From assembly GCA_031274715.1 (NCBI GenBank), contig JAISPT010000029.1:1-48275 (forward strand): a stretch of DNA of 48,275 nucleotides, given 5' to 3'. Of the stretch, positions 7,887 to 16,326 are shown one piece after another; positions within the stretch are counted from its first letter, which is position 1, and the number at the start of each line of letters is the position of its first letter. This stretch comes from Azonexus sp. (GTDB taxonomy: Bacteria > Pseudomonadota > Gammaproteobacteria > Burkholderiales > Rhodocyclaceae). The notes beneath the pieces are model-generated. The model was given only the letters and a program-made list of their open reading frames with translations. It did no database searches and was not told where the DNA came from. The position numbers and the translations under genes are program-made.

Positions 7887-10313
7887 TCAAGCCTGTTTTT
7901 GTTGGGGCGCATCGTAGAGCGCATGTTCAAGTTCCTGCACGGCCTGCATGTAATTTTCGACGCCGCCGAACAGTCCGCGCCGGATTTGCGTTTTGCTGCC
8001 GAACTGGTCGAAGGGCGGCAGTTCCAGCACCTTGGCGTCTTCGATTTCCTGCACGCCGTGGTTGGCGAATTTTTCCAGCAATGCTTCGAGCACGGCGCGG
8101 GCCGTATCGCCGTATTTGCCGAAGACATCGCGCTTCTTCACGCGATTGGCGCGTTCGCGGCGGGTGAGCGGCTTCTGGTCGAAGGCAACGTGCGCGACGA
8201 GGTCAAAGGCGTCGAGTTCCGTGCCGTTGGGAATGGCTTGTTGCAAGACTTCAAGCGGAACGCCGTGTTCGGCCAGCGTTTCCAGCACGGCCTGCTTGCG
8301 GTCGGCTTGATTCCAGCGGCGCAGAAAGTCCGTGAGGCTGCCGAATTCGGCTTGCAGCGCCTTGCGAATCTGGTCTTTCAACAGAACGCGGTAGTTCTCG
8401 GTGATGAGTTTGCCGTCAGCATCGAGGTATTGCGAACGTTCGACCGCGATTCGCACGTCCACATCGTCGATAACGTATTTGGCGCGCGGTTGGCCATCTC
8501 CACCGCCGGGCGGGTGGTCGTTGCCACCTGTAGCGTCCGGTAGATATGGCGGCGGATCAGGTTCGCGAACACCTAGAGGCGGCGTGGCCTCTTCTGGCGG
8601 AACGACGGGCTCGTCCGGCATGGGTTCATAGATCATCACAGGTTCGCCGTCGAAATTCGGGTCGGCGAACAGGCGCGTGACGCCCTTGAAATCCATGATG
8701 GTGAAGTAGAGCTTGTGGTAGTCCTCGCGCAGGCGCGTGCCACGGCCAATGATCTGCTTGAACTCGGTCATGGAGTTGATGTTCTGGTCGAGCACGATCA
8801 GCTTGCAGGTTTTGGCGTCCACGCCGGTGCTGAGCAATTTGGACGTGGTGGCAATGACCGGATACGGTTCGTCGTTGTCGATGAAGTAGGAAAGCTGGGC
8901 CTTGCCTTCGGCATCGTCCCCGGTGATGCGCATGACGTAACGGCGATTGCTGGCGGCTGCCGGAATCAGCTTGACCAGTTCTTGCCGCATACGCTCGGCA
9001 TGGTCCTGGTCGTCGCAGAACACGATGGTTTTGGCCATCGGGTCGGTGGCCTTGAGGTATTCCCAGACTCGGCTGGCAACCAGCCGGGTGCGTTTTTCGA
9101 GTACGAGGGTGCGGTCGAAATCCTTGGTGTTGTACTGGCGCTGTTCGACTTCCTGACCGTGCTTGTCATGCTTGCCTTTTTCAGGCGTATAGCCGAGAGC
9201 ATCGACATCGGTGGCGACGCGGATGACTTTGTAGGGCGCGAGAAAACCGTCCTCAATGCCTTGCTTGAGCGAGTAGGTGTAGATCGGATCGCCGAAATAG
9301 GCGATGTTGCTCACATCCTTGGTTTCCTTGGGCGTCGCTGTAAGGCCCAGGTGGGTCGCCTCGCTGAAATAGTCGAGCACGTCGCGCCAGTCGGAATCCT
9401 CGGCAGCGCTGCCGCGATGGCATTCGTCGATGACGACCAGATCGAAAAAATCCGCCGGGAACTGGCGGTAAATCTGCTTCCATTCTTCCTTGCCGGTGAC
9501 GGCTTGATACAGCGCCAGATAGATTTCGTGATTCTTCTTGACGGTGCGATTGGTGATCTTGTGCATGTTTTCGCCAAACGGGGCGAAATCCTGCTGCATG
9601 GTTTGATCGACCAGGATGTTGCGATCAGCCAAAAACAAAATGCGCTTCTTGGCTTTGGCCTTCCACAGCCGCCAGATGATCTGAAATGCGGTGTACGTTT
9701 TGCCAGTGCCGGTGGCCATCACCAGCAACACGCGCTGCTGGCCTTTGGCGATGGCCTCGATGGCGCGGTTGATGGCAACGCGCTGGTAGTAGCGTGGCTC
9801 CTTGCCACTGGCGTCAGCGTAATACGGCTGTTCGACGAGTTTCACTGCTGCCGGTTCAAGCAACCCTTTCCATTGCTGGTAGAGCGGCCAGAGGTCATCC
9901 AGAGTCGGGAACTGGTCGAGACTGAGTTCGCGCTCAACCGGCTGGGTCAGGCCGGTACGGTCGTGCAACAGGAAGCCATCGCCGTTGCTGCTGAGAGCAA
10001 AGGGTGCGTCGAGCATTTCGGCGTAAGCCAACGCTTGCTGCATCCCGTGGCCGATAGGGAACTTGGCTTGCTTGGCTTCGACGATCGCAAGAGGCAGATT
10101 TGGCCGCGCGTAGAGTACAAAGTCGGCGCGCTTAGGGCCGCCCTTGGCATCAGGGTTTTTGACACGGGCGGCCAGGTTGCCACGCACCTGGATTCGGCCA
10201 TCGGTCAAGCTCACTTCTTCTCGGAATTGGTGCTGCTGCCAGCCCGCATGCTGGATGGCCGGGGTGATGAACTTGGTGCAGATGTCGCGTTCGCTGAGCT
10301 GATGCTTGTCCAT
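7887..10313 (-). CDS. hsdR: Type I restriction enzyme motor/endonuclease subunit HsdR (EcoEI type)
   Basis: The 808-residue HsdR translocates and cuts unmethylated DNA. The N-terminal nuclease domain shows D64 and E79-A-K81 (IVEAK) of the PD-(D/E)XK fold. The helicase core has Walker A ATGTGKT at 200-206, DECH at 296-299, motif III LTATP and motif VI QIIGRGTRLRED. The last 150 residues match the EcoEI-type C-terminal domain. A strong ribosome site (GGAGGG) lies 8 bases before the ATG. It is the first gene of the defence operon and lies only 29 bases downstream of rluB, with no terminator seen between, so readthrough from the housekeeping operon is likely. Confidence 0.93.
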   Translation of the reverse strand: MDKHQLSERDICTKFITPAIQHAGWQQHQFREEVSLTDGRIQVRGNLAARVKNPDAKGGPKRADFVLYARPNLPLAIVEAKQAKFPIGHGMQQALAYAEMLDAPFALSSNGDGFLLHDRTGLTQPVERELSLDQFPTLDDLWPLYQQWKGLLEPAAVKLVEQPYYADASGKEPRYYQRVAINRAIEAIAKGQQRVLLVMATGTGKTYTAFQIIWRLWKAKAKKRILFLADRNILVDQTMQQDFAPFGENMHKITNRTVKKNHEIYLALYQAVTGKEEWKQIYRQFPADFFDLVVIDECHRGSAAEDSDWRDVLDYFSEATHLGLTATPKETKDVSNIAYFGDPIYTYSLKQGIEDGFLAPYKVIRVATDVDALGYTPEKGKHDKHGQEVEQRQYNTKDFDRTLVLEKRTRLVASRVWEYLKATDPMAKTIVFCDDQDHAERMRQELVKLIPAAASNRRYVMRITGDDAEGKAQLSYFIDNDEPYPVIATTSKLLSTGVDAKTCKLIVLDQNINSMTEFKQIIGRGTRLREDYHKLYFTIMDFKGVTRLFADPNFDGEPVMIYEPMPDEPVVPPEEATPPLGVREPDPPPYLPDATGGNDHPPGGGDGQPRAKYVIDDVDVRIAVERSQYLDADGKLITENYRVLLKDQIRKALQAEFGSLTDFLRRWNQADRKQAVLETLAEHGVPLEVLQQAIPNGTELDAFDLVAHVAFDQKPLTRRERANRVKKRDVFGKYGDTARAVLEALLEKFANHGVQEIEDAKVLELPPFDQFGSKTQIRRGLFGGVENYMQAVQELEHALYDAPQQKQA

Positions 10314-10342
10314 TCAATGCCCTCCTGAAACACGGCTACCTA

Positions 10343-11311
10343 CTATCGCATCACTCCGCCGCTTTTCCCCAGCTCGCGCAACAGCGCCTTGACCTCGGTC
10401 TCCGCTAATTCATGCACCCGCCCCCGCTTCAATTGCGGCGGCAGAGCGAAGGGGCCGTAGCGCACGCGGATCAGGCGGCTGACCGTGCAACCAACCGCTT
10501 CGAACAGGCGCCGCACCTCACGGTTGCGCCCTTCGAACAGGCTGACGCGGTACCAGCGGTTGGCGCCCTCGCCGCCGGCATCGGCCAGACTGGAGAAGTT
10601 GGCCGGCCCGTCTTCCAATTCGACGCCCTTGAGCAATTGCTGCTGCGCCTCCGGCGTCAGCTCGCCGAGCACGCGCACCGCGTACTCGCGGACCAATTGC
10701 GCACTCGGATGCATCAAGCGGTTGGCCAGATCGCCGGAAGTGGTGAACAGCAACAGGCCGGAGGTATTGAAATCAAGCCGGCCGACGGCGATCCAGCGGC
10801 CACCGCGCATGCGCGGCAAGGCGGCGAACACCGACGGGCGGCCGTCCGGATCGTCGCGCGAGACGATCTCGCCTTCCGGCTTGTGGTAGATCAGCACGCG
10901 CGGCGGCCGGGCGCTGCCGGTAAAGCGGATGTTGACTAGGCGGCCGCCAATCTTGACCTTGTCGGTCGGCACCACAGACTGGCCGATGGTGGCGACTTCG
11001 CCGTTGACGCTGACCTTGCCGGCGGCGATCCATTCCTCCATCTCGCGCCGCGAACCGACACCGGCCTGGGCCAGTACCTTCTGCAAGCGCTCCGGCTTGG
11101 CCTCGACCAGCGGCTTGCCGTTGCGGCCGATGGTGCCGCGATTGGCGCGTCCGGTCGGAGCGACACCCTGGCGCCGGCGCGGCGCGGGCGGCTGGGCTTC
11201 ACCTTCTGCCGTTGCTTCCTGACCTTGCCGGCCGCGACCGCCCGCGGCGGCGGGTGCATCGGCATCGCGCCCCTGCGGCGAACGGAAAGGTGTGCGTTTA
11301 TTGGTTTTCAT
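10343..11311 (-). CDS. rluB: 23S rRNA pseudouridine synthase RluB
   Basis: RluB isomerises U2605 of 23S rRNA (E. coli numbering). A low-complexity, Arg/Gly/Ala-rich N-terminal tail (1-70) is followed by an S4 RNA-binding domain (ERLQKVLAQAGVGSRREMEEWI, about 74-95) and the RsuA/RluB catalytic domain with GRLDFNTSGLLL, whose aspartate is the nucleophile, and GRNREVRRLFEAVG. The basic tail is common in betaproteobacterial RluB. The gene overlaps scpB by 14 bases and closes the trpS-scp-rluB operon; pairing of rluB with scpB is classical. Confidence 0.93.
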   Translation of the reverse strand: MKTNKRTPFRSPQGRDADAPAAAGGRGRQGQEATAEGEAQPPAPRRRQGVAPTGRANRGTIGRNGKPLVEAKPERLQKVLAQAGVGSRREMEEWIAAGKVSVNGEVATIGQSVVPTDKVKIGGRLVNIRFTGSARPPRVLIYHKPEGEIVSRDDPDGRPSVFAALPRMRGGRWIAVGRLDFNTSGLLLFTTSGDLANRLMHPSAQLVREYAVRVLGELTPEAQQQLLKGVELEDGPANFSSLADAGGEGANRWYRVSLFEGRNREVRRLFEAVGCTVSRLIRVRYGPFALPPQLKRGRVHELAETEVKALLRELGKSGGVMR

Positions 11312-11843
11312 GATTCAACTCCAGTGTCTGACTGATCTGTTCCAGCGGCGGTAATTCGCTGAGGTTACGCAGGCCCAGATCGTCGAGAAATTGTTGGGTG
11401 GTGGCCAGCAGCGCCGGCCGGCCAGGGGTATCTTTGTGCCCAACGACATCCACCCAGCCGCGCTCTTCCAGCGTGCGAATAACGTTGGTATTGACCACAA
11501 CACCGCGAATCTCCTCGATATCGCCGCGCGTGACCGGCTGACGATAGGCGATGATGGCCAGAGTTTCGAGCAGGGCCCGCGAGTATTTTGGCGGCTTTTC
11601 CGGATTCAGGCGCTCCAGGTAGGGCATGTACTCGGCCCGGGTGCGGAAGCGCCAGCCGGAAGCCAGCTGGATCAGTTCAGCCGGCCGCCCGGCCCACTCC
11701 TCGCGCAGTTCATCGAGCAGCTTGCGCAGCGTGTCGGCAGACAGTTCGTCGGCGAACATCTTGCGCATATCGTGCGGCGTCAGCGGCTCGCGCGCGGCGA
11801 GCAGCGCCGCTTCAAGAATCTTCTTGACCTGGCTCGGTTCCAC
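11298..11843 (-). CDS. scpB: Chromosome segregation and condensation protein ScpB
   Basis: The 181-residue protein has the paired winged-helix fold of ScpB: an N-terminal KKILEAALLAAREPLT motif and the conserved block LLETLAIIAYRQPVTRGDIEEIRG (about 90-113), then VVNTNVIRTLEERGWV. ScpB dimers bind the ScpA kleisin and complete the SMC-ScpAB condensin on the nucleoid. It overlaps scpA by 32 bases and rluB by 14 bases, so translation of all three is linked. Confidence 0.93.
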   Translation of the reverse strand: MEPSQVKKILEAALLAAREPLTPHDMRKMFADELSADTLRKLLDELREEWAGRPAELIQLASGWRFRTRAEYMPYLERLNPEKPPKYSRALLETLAIIAYRQPVTRGDIEEIRGVVVNTNVIRTLEERGWVDVVGHKDTPGRPALLATTQQFLDDLGLRNLSELPPLEQISQTLELNHENQ

Positions 11844-12651
11844 CGCTGTGCACTCGGACGTAAATGGGTTGAAAGGCTTCGCTCTGGGTCAGCTCGATCA
11901 GTTTCTCGCGGGCCAGTTCGAGCATCGCCAGGAAATGCACGACCAGTCCGGGCACCCCCATCTCGGCGGCGAACAGTGTCTCGAACTGGACGAAGCCGCC
12001 GTGCTCACGCAGCGCGCGCAGGATGATGCCCATGTGCTCACGCACCGACAACTCCTCGCGGGCGATCTTGTGATGTTTCTTCAGACCAGCCTGGCGGATG
12101 ATCGCCAGCCACGCTTCCTTCAGGTCATCGACTGAGACTTCCGGCAGACGGACGTGCAGCGACTTCTCGACCAGCGTTTCGACCCAGAAGAATTCGCGGC
12201 CGGCCTGCGGCTGCTCGTTCAGTTTCTGGCCGGCGATTTTCATCTGCTCGTATTCCATCAGCCGGCGCACTAGTTCGGCGCGCGGATCCTCGGCCGCCTC
12301 GTCACCGGCCAGCTTGGGGCGCGGCAGCAACATGCGCGACTTGATCTCGATCAGCATCGCCGCCATTACCAGATAGTCGGCCGCCAGTTCCAGATTGCTG
12401 GCGCGCATGCTTTCGATGTAGTCGAGATACTGGCGGGTCAGCGGCGCCATCGGAATATCGAGGATATCGACGTTGGCCTTACGGATCAGATAGAGCAATA
12501 GGTCGAGCGGTCCCTCGAAGGCATCGAGCATCACCGCCAGGGCATCCGGCGGGATGTACAAATCCTGCGGCAACTGTTCGAGTGGCCGGCCGTAAACCAG
12601 CGCCACCGGCTCGAACAGTACCGCCTGCGGGACGTCGACAGCGGTATTCAT
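11812..12651 (-). CDS. scpA: Chromosome segregation and condensation protein ScpA
   Basis: ScpA is the kleisin bridging SMC heads. The start chosen is the ATG at 12651, giving MNTAVDVPQAVLFEP and 279 residues; an upstream extension would only translate the trpS end in another frame. The diagnostic kleisin start YGRPLEQLPQDL..., FEGPLDLLLYLIRKANVDILDIPMA and LAADYLVMAAMLIEIKSRMLLP are present, and the C-terminal winged helix spans the last 80 residues. It lies 31 bases after trpS. Confidence 0.92.
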   Translation of the reverse strand: MNTAVDVPQAVLFEPVALVYGRPLEQLPQDLYIPPDALAVMLDAFEGPLDLLLYLIRKANVDILDIPMAPLTRQYLDYIESMRASNLELAADYLVMAAMLIEIKSRMLLPRPKLAGDEAAEDPRAELVRRLMEYEQMKIAGQKLNEQPQAGREFFWVETLVEKSLHVRLPEVSVDDLKEAWLAIIRQAGLKKHHKIAREELSVREHMGIILRALREHGGFVQFETLFAAEMGVPGLVVHFLAMLELAREKLIELTQSEAFQPIYVRVHSGGTEPGQEDS

Positions 12652-12682
12652 TGCTGGCCAGTCAATATCCGCAACGCCGCCA

Positions 12683-13885
12683 TCAGCGGTAAGCCAAGCC
12701 CATCGCGGCACGCACGTCGCGCATGGTTTCCCCGGCCAGTTGGCGGGCCTTGTCGCAACCGGCGGCAACGATGTCACGGAGCAGCGCCGGCTGGTCGAGA
12801 TAAATCTGGGCACGTTCACGCATCGGCGCCTGCTCACGCAGGATGCCATCGATCACCGGCTGCTTGCAGTCGAGGCAGCCGATGCCGGCAGTCTTGCAGC
12901 CCTGCTGCGCCCACTCCCGGGTGACCGTGTCGGAATAGACCTGGTGCAATTGCCACACCGGGCAACGGGCCGGGTCGCCCGGATCGGTGCGGTGCACGCG
13001 CTGGGTATCGGTTGGCATACTACGCACCTTCTTGGCCACCGATGCCTCGGATTCGCGCAAGGTGATCGTGTTGCCGTAGGACTTCGACATTTTCTGGCCA
13101 TCGAGGCCGGGCATCTTCGATTCCTCGGTCAGCAAGTAACCCGGCTCGACCAGGATCATCTTGCCGGTGCCTTCGAGCGAACCGGCCAGCCGCTCGCGGT
13201 CTTCGTGCGAAAGATCGGCGATTTCGCCGAGCAGCGCCTTGCCGCGCGCCAACGCTTCCTTGTCGCCATTCTGCTGGAAACGGGTGCGCGCCTCCTTGTA
13301 GCTGCGCCGGTTCTTGCTGTTCAGCGTCGCCAGCGCCGCCTCGACCTTGTCCGCAAAACCCGACTCAAAGCCGTACATGTGGTTGAAGCGACGAGCCAAT
13401 TCGCGGGTAAATTCGACGTGCGGAATCTGGTCCTCGCCGACCGGCACCTTGTCGGCCCGGTAGATCAGGATGTCGGCGCTCATCAGCAACGGATAGCCGA
13501 GAAAACCGTAGGTGGTCAGATCCTTGCCGGCCAGCTTCTCCTGCTGGTCCTTGTAGGTCGGCACGCGCTCAAGCCAGCCGAGCGGCGTCATCATCGACAT
13601 CAAGAGGTGCAGTTCGGCGTGTTCCGGCACCTGCGACTGGATGAACAGCGTCGCCCGCTCGGGATCGACGCCGGCTGCCAGCCAGTCGATCAGCATGTCC
13701 CAGGAAGCCTGCTCGATGCCCCGAGGATCGTCGTACTGCGTGGTCAGCGCATGCCAGTCGGCGACGAAGAACAGGCAGGGATAGTCGTGCTGGAGCCTGA
13801 CCCAGTTCTTGAGCACGCCGTGGTAGTGGCCAAGGTGAAGGGCGCCGGTCGGGCGCATGCCGGAAAGAACACGTTCTGCGTACAT
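12683..13885 (-). CDS. trpS: Tryptophanyl-tRNA synthetase
   Basis: Class I synthetase charging tRNA-Trp. The HIGH-type motif is HLGHYHG (residues 17-23) and the KMSKS motif is KMSKS within GQKMSKSYGN near 266. At 400 residues it is longer than the usual ~330; the extra part (about 300-350) contains four cysteines, including CLDCKQP, an insert known from betaproteobacterial TrpRS and possibly metal-binding. Six bases separate it from the upstream protease gene. Confidence 0.95.
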   Translation of the reverse strand: MYAERVLSGMRPTGALHLGHYHGVLKNWVRLQHDYPCLFFVADWHALTTQYDDPRGIEQASWDMLIDWLAAGVDPERATLFIQSQVPEHAELHLLMSMMTPLGWLERVPTYKDQQEKLAGKDLTTYGFLGYPLLMSADILIYRADKVPVGEDQIPHVEFTRELARRFNHMYGFESGFADKVEAALATLNSKNRRSYKEARTRFQQNGDKEALARGKALLGEIADLSHEDRERLAGSLEGTGKMILVEPGYLLTEESKMPGLDGQKMSKSYGNTITLRESEASVAKKVRSMPTDTQRVHRTDPGDPARCPVWQLHQVYSDTVTREWAQQGCKTAGIGCLDCKQPVIDGILREQAPMRERAQIYLDQPALLRDIVAAGCDKARQLAGETMRDVRAAMGLAYR

Positions 13886-13891
13886 GGTCGA

Positions 13892-14551
13892 TCAGTAAAG
13901 TCCGAAGATGGATTCGATAAGGCGCGCCGCGAAAACCACCAGCGGCGTCATCACCTGGCTAAGAATGCCGGTGAACAGCAACAGCAGCAAAATGGGGAAA
14001 CCCCAGGGTTCGATCCGGGCGAACCGCCAGGCCAGCCGGTGCGGCAGCAGGCTGACGGCGACGCGCCCGCCGTCGAGCGGCGGCAGCGGCAGCAGGTTGA
14101 GCACCATCAGCACGCAATTGACGATGATGCCGATCTTGCTCATCTCCGACAACGGCAGCGTGAAGATATTGCTTGGCAGCTCCCAGGCCAGTTTCAGCAG
14201 CAAGCCCCAGCACAAGGCCATGAACAGGTTGGCCGCGGGGCCGGCCAGGGCTACCCACAGCATGTCGCGCTTGGGATTGCGCAGACGGCCGAAATCGACC
14301 GGCACTGGCTTGGCATAGCCGAACAGGAAGGAACCGCCGGAAAACAGCAGGATCGCCGCCGGAATCAGGATGGTGCCAATCGGGTCGATGTGGCGAAGCG
14401 GATTGAGGCTGATACGACCCAGTTGCCAAGCCGTCGGATCACCGAAATGGCGGGCGGCGTAACCATGCGCCGCTTCATGCAGGGTGATGGCGAAAATCAC
14501 CGGCAACGCGGCGATAGCAATGGTCTGGATCAAGGCGTTGAGATCGAGCAT
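13892..14551 (-). CDS. Site-2 protease family (M50) membrane metalloprotease
   Basis: The 219-residue membrane protein carries the zinc motif HEAAH (24-28, in TLHEAAHGYAARHFGD) and the second motif NLLPLPPLDGGRV near 156-168, where the aspartate is the third ligand. About five hydrophobic segments are visible. Small M50B proteins of this kind lie next to trpS in many betaproteobacteria; substrates are unknown. It is tightly linked to both neighbours (2 and 6 bases). Confidence 0.9.
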   Translation of the reverse strand: MLDLNALIQTIAIAALPVIFAITLHEAAHGYAARHFGDPTAWQLGRISLNPLRHIDPIGTILIPAAILLFSGGSFLFGYAKPVPVDFGRLRNPKRDMLWVALAGPAANLFMALCWGLLLKLAWELPSNIFTLPLSEMSKIGIIVNCVLMVLNLLPLPPLDGGRVAVSLLPHRLAWRFARIEPWGFPILLLLLFTGILSQVMTPLVVFAARLIESIFGLY

Positions 14552-14553
14552 GT

Positions 14554-15180
14554 TCAGTCGAATCCAAATGGAGCCAGCGAGCCGCGGCCGGCGCGGAGCA
14601 ATTCCGGCGCCTGCCCGGTCAGGTCGATGACGGTGGTCGGTTGGTTGCCGCAGTGGCCGCAGTCGAGGATCAGTTCCACCTGTTCGTCGAGGCGCTCCTG
14701 GACTTCCCAGCCTTCGGTCAGCGGCGCTTCGTCGCCCGCCAGTTGCAGGGTCGTCGTCAGCAGCGGCTCGCCCAGTTCGGCGAGCAGCGCCAGCGCAACC
14801 GGGTGATCGGGTATACGCAGGCCGATGGTCTTGCGCTTCGGGTGCAACACGCGGCGCGGCAATTCCTTGGTGCCTTCAAGGATGAAGGTATAGCTGCCCG
14901 GCGTGGTGGCCTTGAGCAAGCGGTACTGGGCATTGTCGACACGGGCGAAATGGGCGATTTCCGACAAGTCGCGGACCATCAGCGTCAGATGATGGCGCTC
15001 GTCGATCTGGCGGATCAGGCGGATACGGTCCATCGCGTCCTTGTCGCCGAGGTGACAGCCGAGGGCATAGCAAGAATCGGTCGGCAACACGACCACGTCG
15101 CCGTTGCGGATGAACTCGGCGGCCTGCACCAGCAGCCGTGACTGCGGTGAATCCGGATGGATGTTGACGACGCGGGCCAT
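14554..15180 (-). CDS. YciO/Sua5/YrdC family, L-threonylcarbamoyladenylate synthase-like
   Basis: The 208 residues cover one YrdC-like domain: VVVLPTDSCYALGC near 28-41 (nucleotide pocket), the K-R-like segment R-Q-I-D-E-R-H-H (the usual K-x-R is changed), PGSYTFIL, and TIGLRIPDHP, ending with STVIDLT-like TTVIDLTG and RAGRGS. Sua5/YrdC make threonylcarbamoyl-AMP for tRNA t6A. YciO paralogues have weak or no such activity, so the exact role is open. It lacks the C-terminal Sua5 domain. Confidence 0.85.
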   Translation of the reverse strand: MARVVNIHPDSPQSRLLVQAAEFIRNGDVVVLPTDSCYALGCHLGDKDAMDRIRLIRQIDERHHLTLMVRDLSEIAHFARVDNAQYRLLKATTPGSYTFILEGTKELPRRVLHPKRKTIGLRIPDHPVALALLAELGEPLLTTTLQLAGDEAPLTEGWEVQERLDEQVELILDCGHCGNQPTTVIDLTGQAPELLRAGRGSLAPFGFD

Positions 15181-15183
15181 AAT

Positions 15184-16059
15184 TTAACGGAGCAGGCGCC
15201 AGACCGGCTTTAGGTCTTCGGGCAGTGGTGGCAGCTTGCCGAGATCGGCATAACTCTCTATCAGGCCGTGAAAATCCGAGCCGCGCGAAGCGTGCAAGGC
15301 GTAGCGACGGGCCAGCCGGGCGAAATGCAACATGTGGTCGGGCGAATGGCTGCCGCAAGTGACCTCAATGCCCTGCCCGCCCAGATCCTTGAAATCGTCG
15401 AGAAACTTGCGCATGTCGCCGCCGGACATCTTATAGCGGCCCGGATGGGCGACCACGGCAACGCCGCCGGCACCGTGAATCCAGCCGACCGCATCGGCCA
15501 GCGTCGCCCAGCGGTGGTCGACGTAGCCCGGCTTGCCCGGACTCAGGTAATTCTGGAACACGCCCGGCACATCGCGGGCAATGCCGATCGACACCAGATA
15601 GCGGGCGAAATGGGCACGCGAAACCAGGCTCGGGTTGGTGACGAAGCACAGCGCCCCCTCATAGACGCCGGGAATGCCGATGGCCTCCAGCGCCGCCCCC
15701 ATCCTTTTGGCGCGTTCGATGCGGCCATTGCGCAATTCGTCGAGGCCAGCGCCGAGGACCGGATCGGCGGCGTCGAAACCAAGGCCGACGATGTGAATCG
15801 GTATTTCCTTCCATTCGATGGAAATCTCGACGCCATTGACGAAGCCGATGCCAACCTCGGCCGCCGCCGCCCGGGCGACGGCCAGACCACCGAGATCATC
15901 GTGATCGGTCAGCGCCCACAGGTCGACACCATTGGCCGCCGCCCGCTGCGCCACCGCCTCGGGCGGCAGCAGGCCGTCGGAGACGATCGAATGACAATGG
16001 AAATCGAAGTTGACTGGATTCACGAAGGGCAGCCACTGGGCAAACGGAAATTTTATCAT
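15184..16059 (-). CDS. PHP domain phosphoesterase (RNase AM/YciV-like)
   Basis: A PHP metallophosphoesterase with metal motifs DFHCHSIVSDG (residues 19-29), LTDHDD near 55, VVAHPGRY near 207 and GSDFHG near 264. YciV-type PHP proteins act on 3',5'-nucleoside bisphosphates and as 5'-3' exonuclease on RNA. The start is uncertain: relatives usually begin M-N-P-x-N-F-D-F-H, which would be the GTG at 16023 (12 codons downstream of the ATG at 16059); I see no good ribosome site for either. It is the first gene of the minus-strand operon running to rluB. Confidence 0.88.
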   Translation of the reverse strand: MIKFPFAQWLPFVNPVNFDFHCHSIVSDGLLPPEAVAQRAAANGVDLWALTDHDDLGGLAVARAAAAEVGIGFVNGVEISIEWKEIPIHIVGLGFDAADPVLGAGLDELRNGRIERAKRMGAALEAIGIPGVYEGALCFVTNPSLVSRAHFARYLVSIGIARDVPGVFQNYLSPGKPGYVDHRWATLADAVGWIHGAGGVAVVAHPGRYKMSGGDMRKFLDDFKDLGGQGIEVTCGSHSPDHMLHFARLARRYALHASRGSDFHGLIESYADLGKLPPLPEDLKPVWRLLR

Positions 16060-16209
16060 GAAGGACGGTTACCGCCGGTTTCCCTGCATGGCAACTGTTA
16101 CAGGGTTATCTAAAGCAAGCTGCCTTCCGGCGCTGGGTTGGCCGTACGGTTCCGGCCTCGGGGACCGACCAAGTAGAATAGAAGCCCACGCTAATCTACC
16201 GGTTCGACC

Positions 16210-16326
16210 ATGGACTTCCGCCAGAAGCTCACCACCGCCTGGGCGGCTCACAACACCCTGCTCTGCGTCCGGTTCAATCCCGATCTGGCCCAATTCTCCG
16301 CACATCTCACATGCGTTGCCTACTGA
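16210..16326 (+). pseudogene. pyrF: Orotidine 5'-phosphate decarboxylase, 5' remnant
   Basis: Thirty-eight codons read MDFRQKLTTAWAAHNTLLCV, then RFNPDLAQFSAHL. This matches the N-terminus of type-2 PyrF (M-D-F-x-x-K-L-x-x-A-W-x-x-x-x-T-L-L-C-V-G-L-D-P-D). Two pocket residues are altered (G-L-D to R-F-N), and similarity ends after AHL at about 16308, exactly where the response regulator starts (16311). The rest of the gene (about 230 codons) is absent from the window. So the fragment is a scar of the event that brought the regulator/efflux block. An intact pyrF must exist elsewhere or the cell is a uracil auxotroph. Confidence 0.75.

Noticed and set aside
8715..10328. Long open frame (537 codons) on the plus strand opposite hsdR
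   Set aside because: It mirrors a GC-rich real gene; the protein has no family features and its composition is that of an antisense frame.
12652..12849. N-terminal extension of ScpA
   Set aside because: It would translate the 3' end of trpS in another frame and is unlike ScpA; the ATG at 12651 gives the normal length.
12740..14806. Open frame of 688 codons on the plus strand
   Set aside because: It covers the antisense of trpS and the M50 protease, which have intact motifs on the other strand; Gln/His-rich shadow composition.
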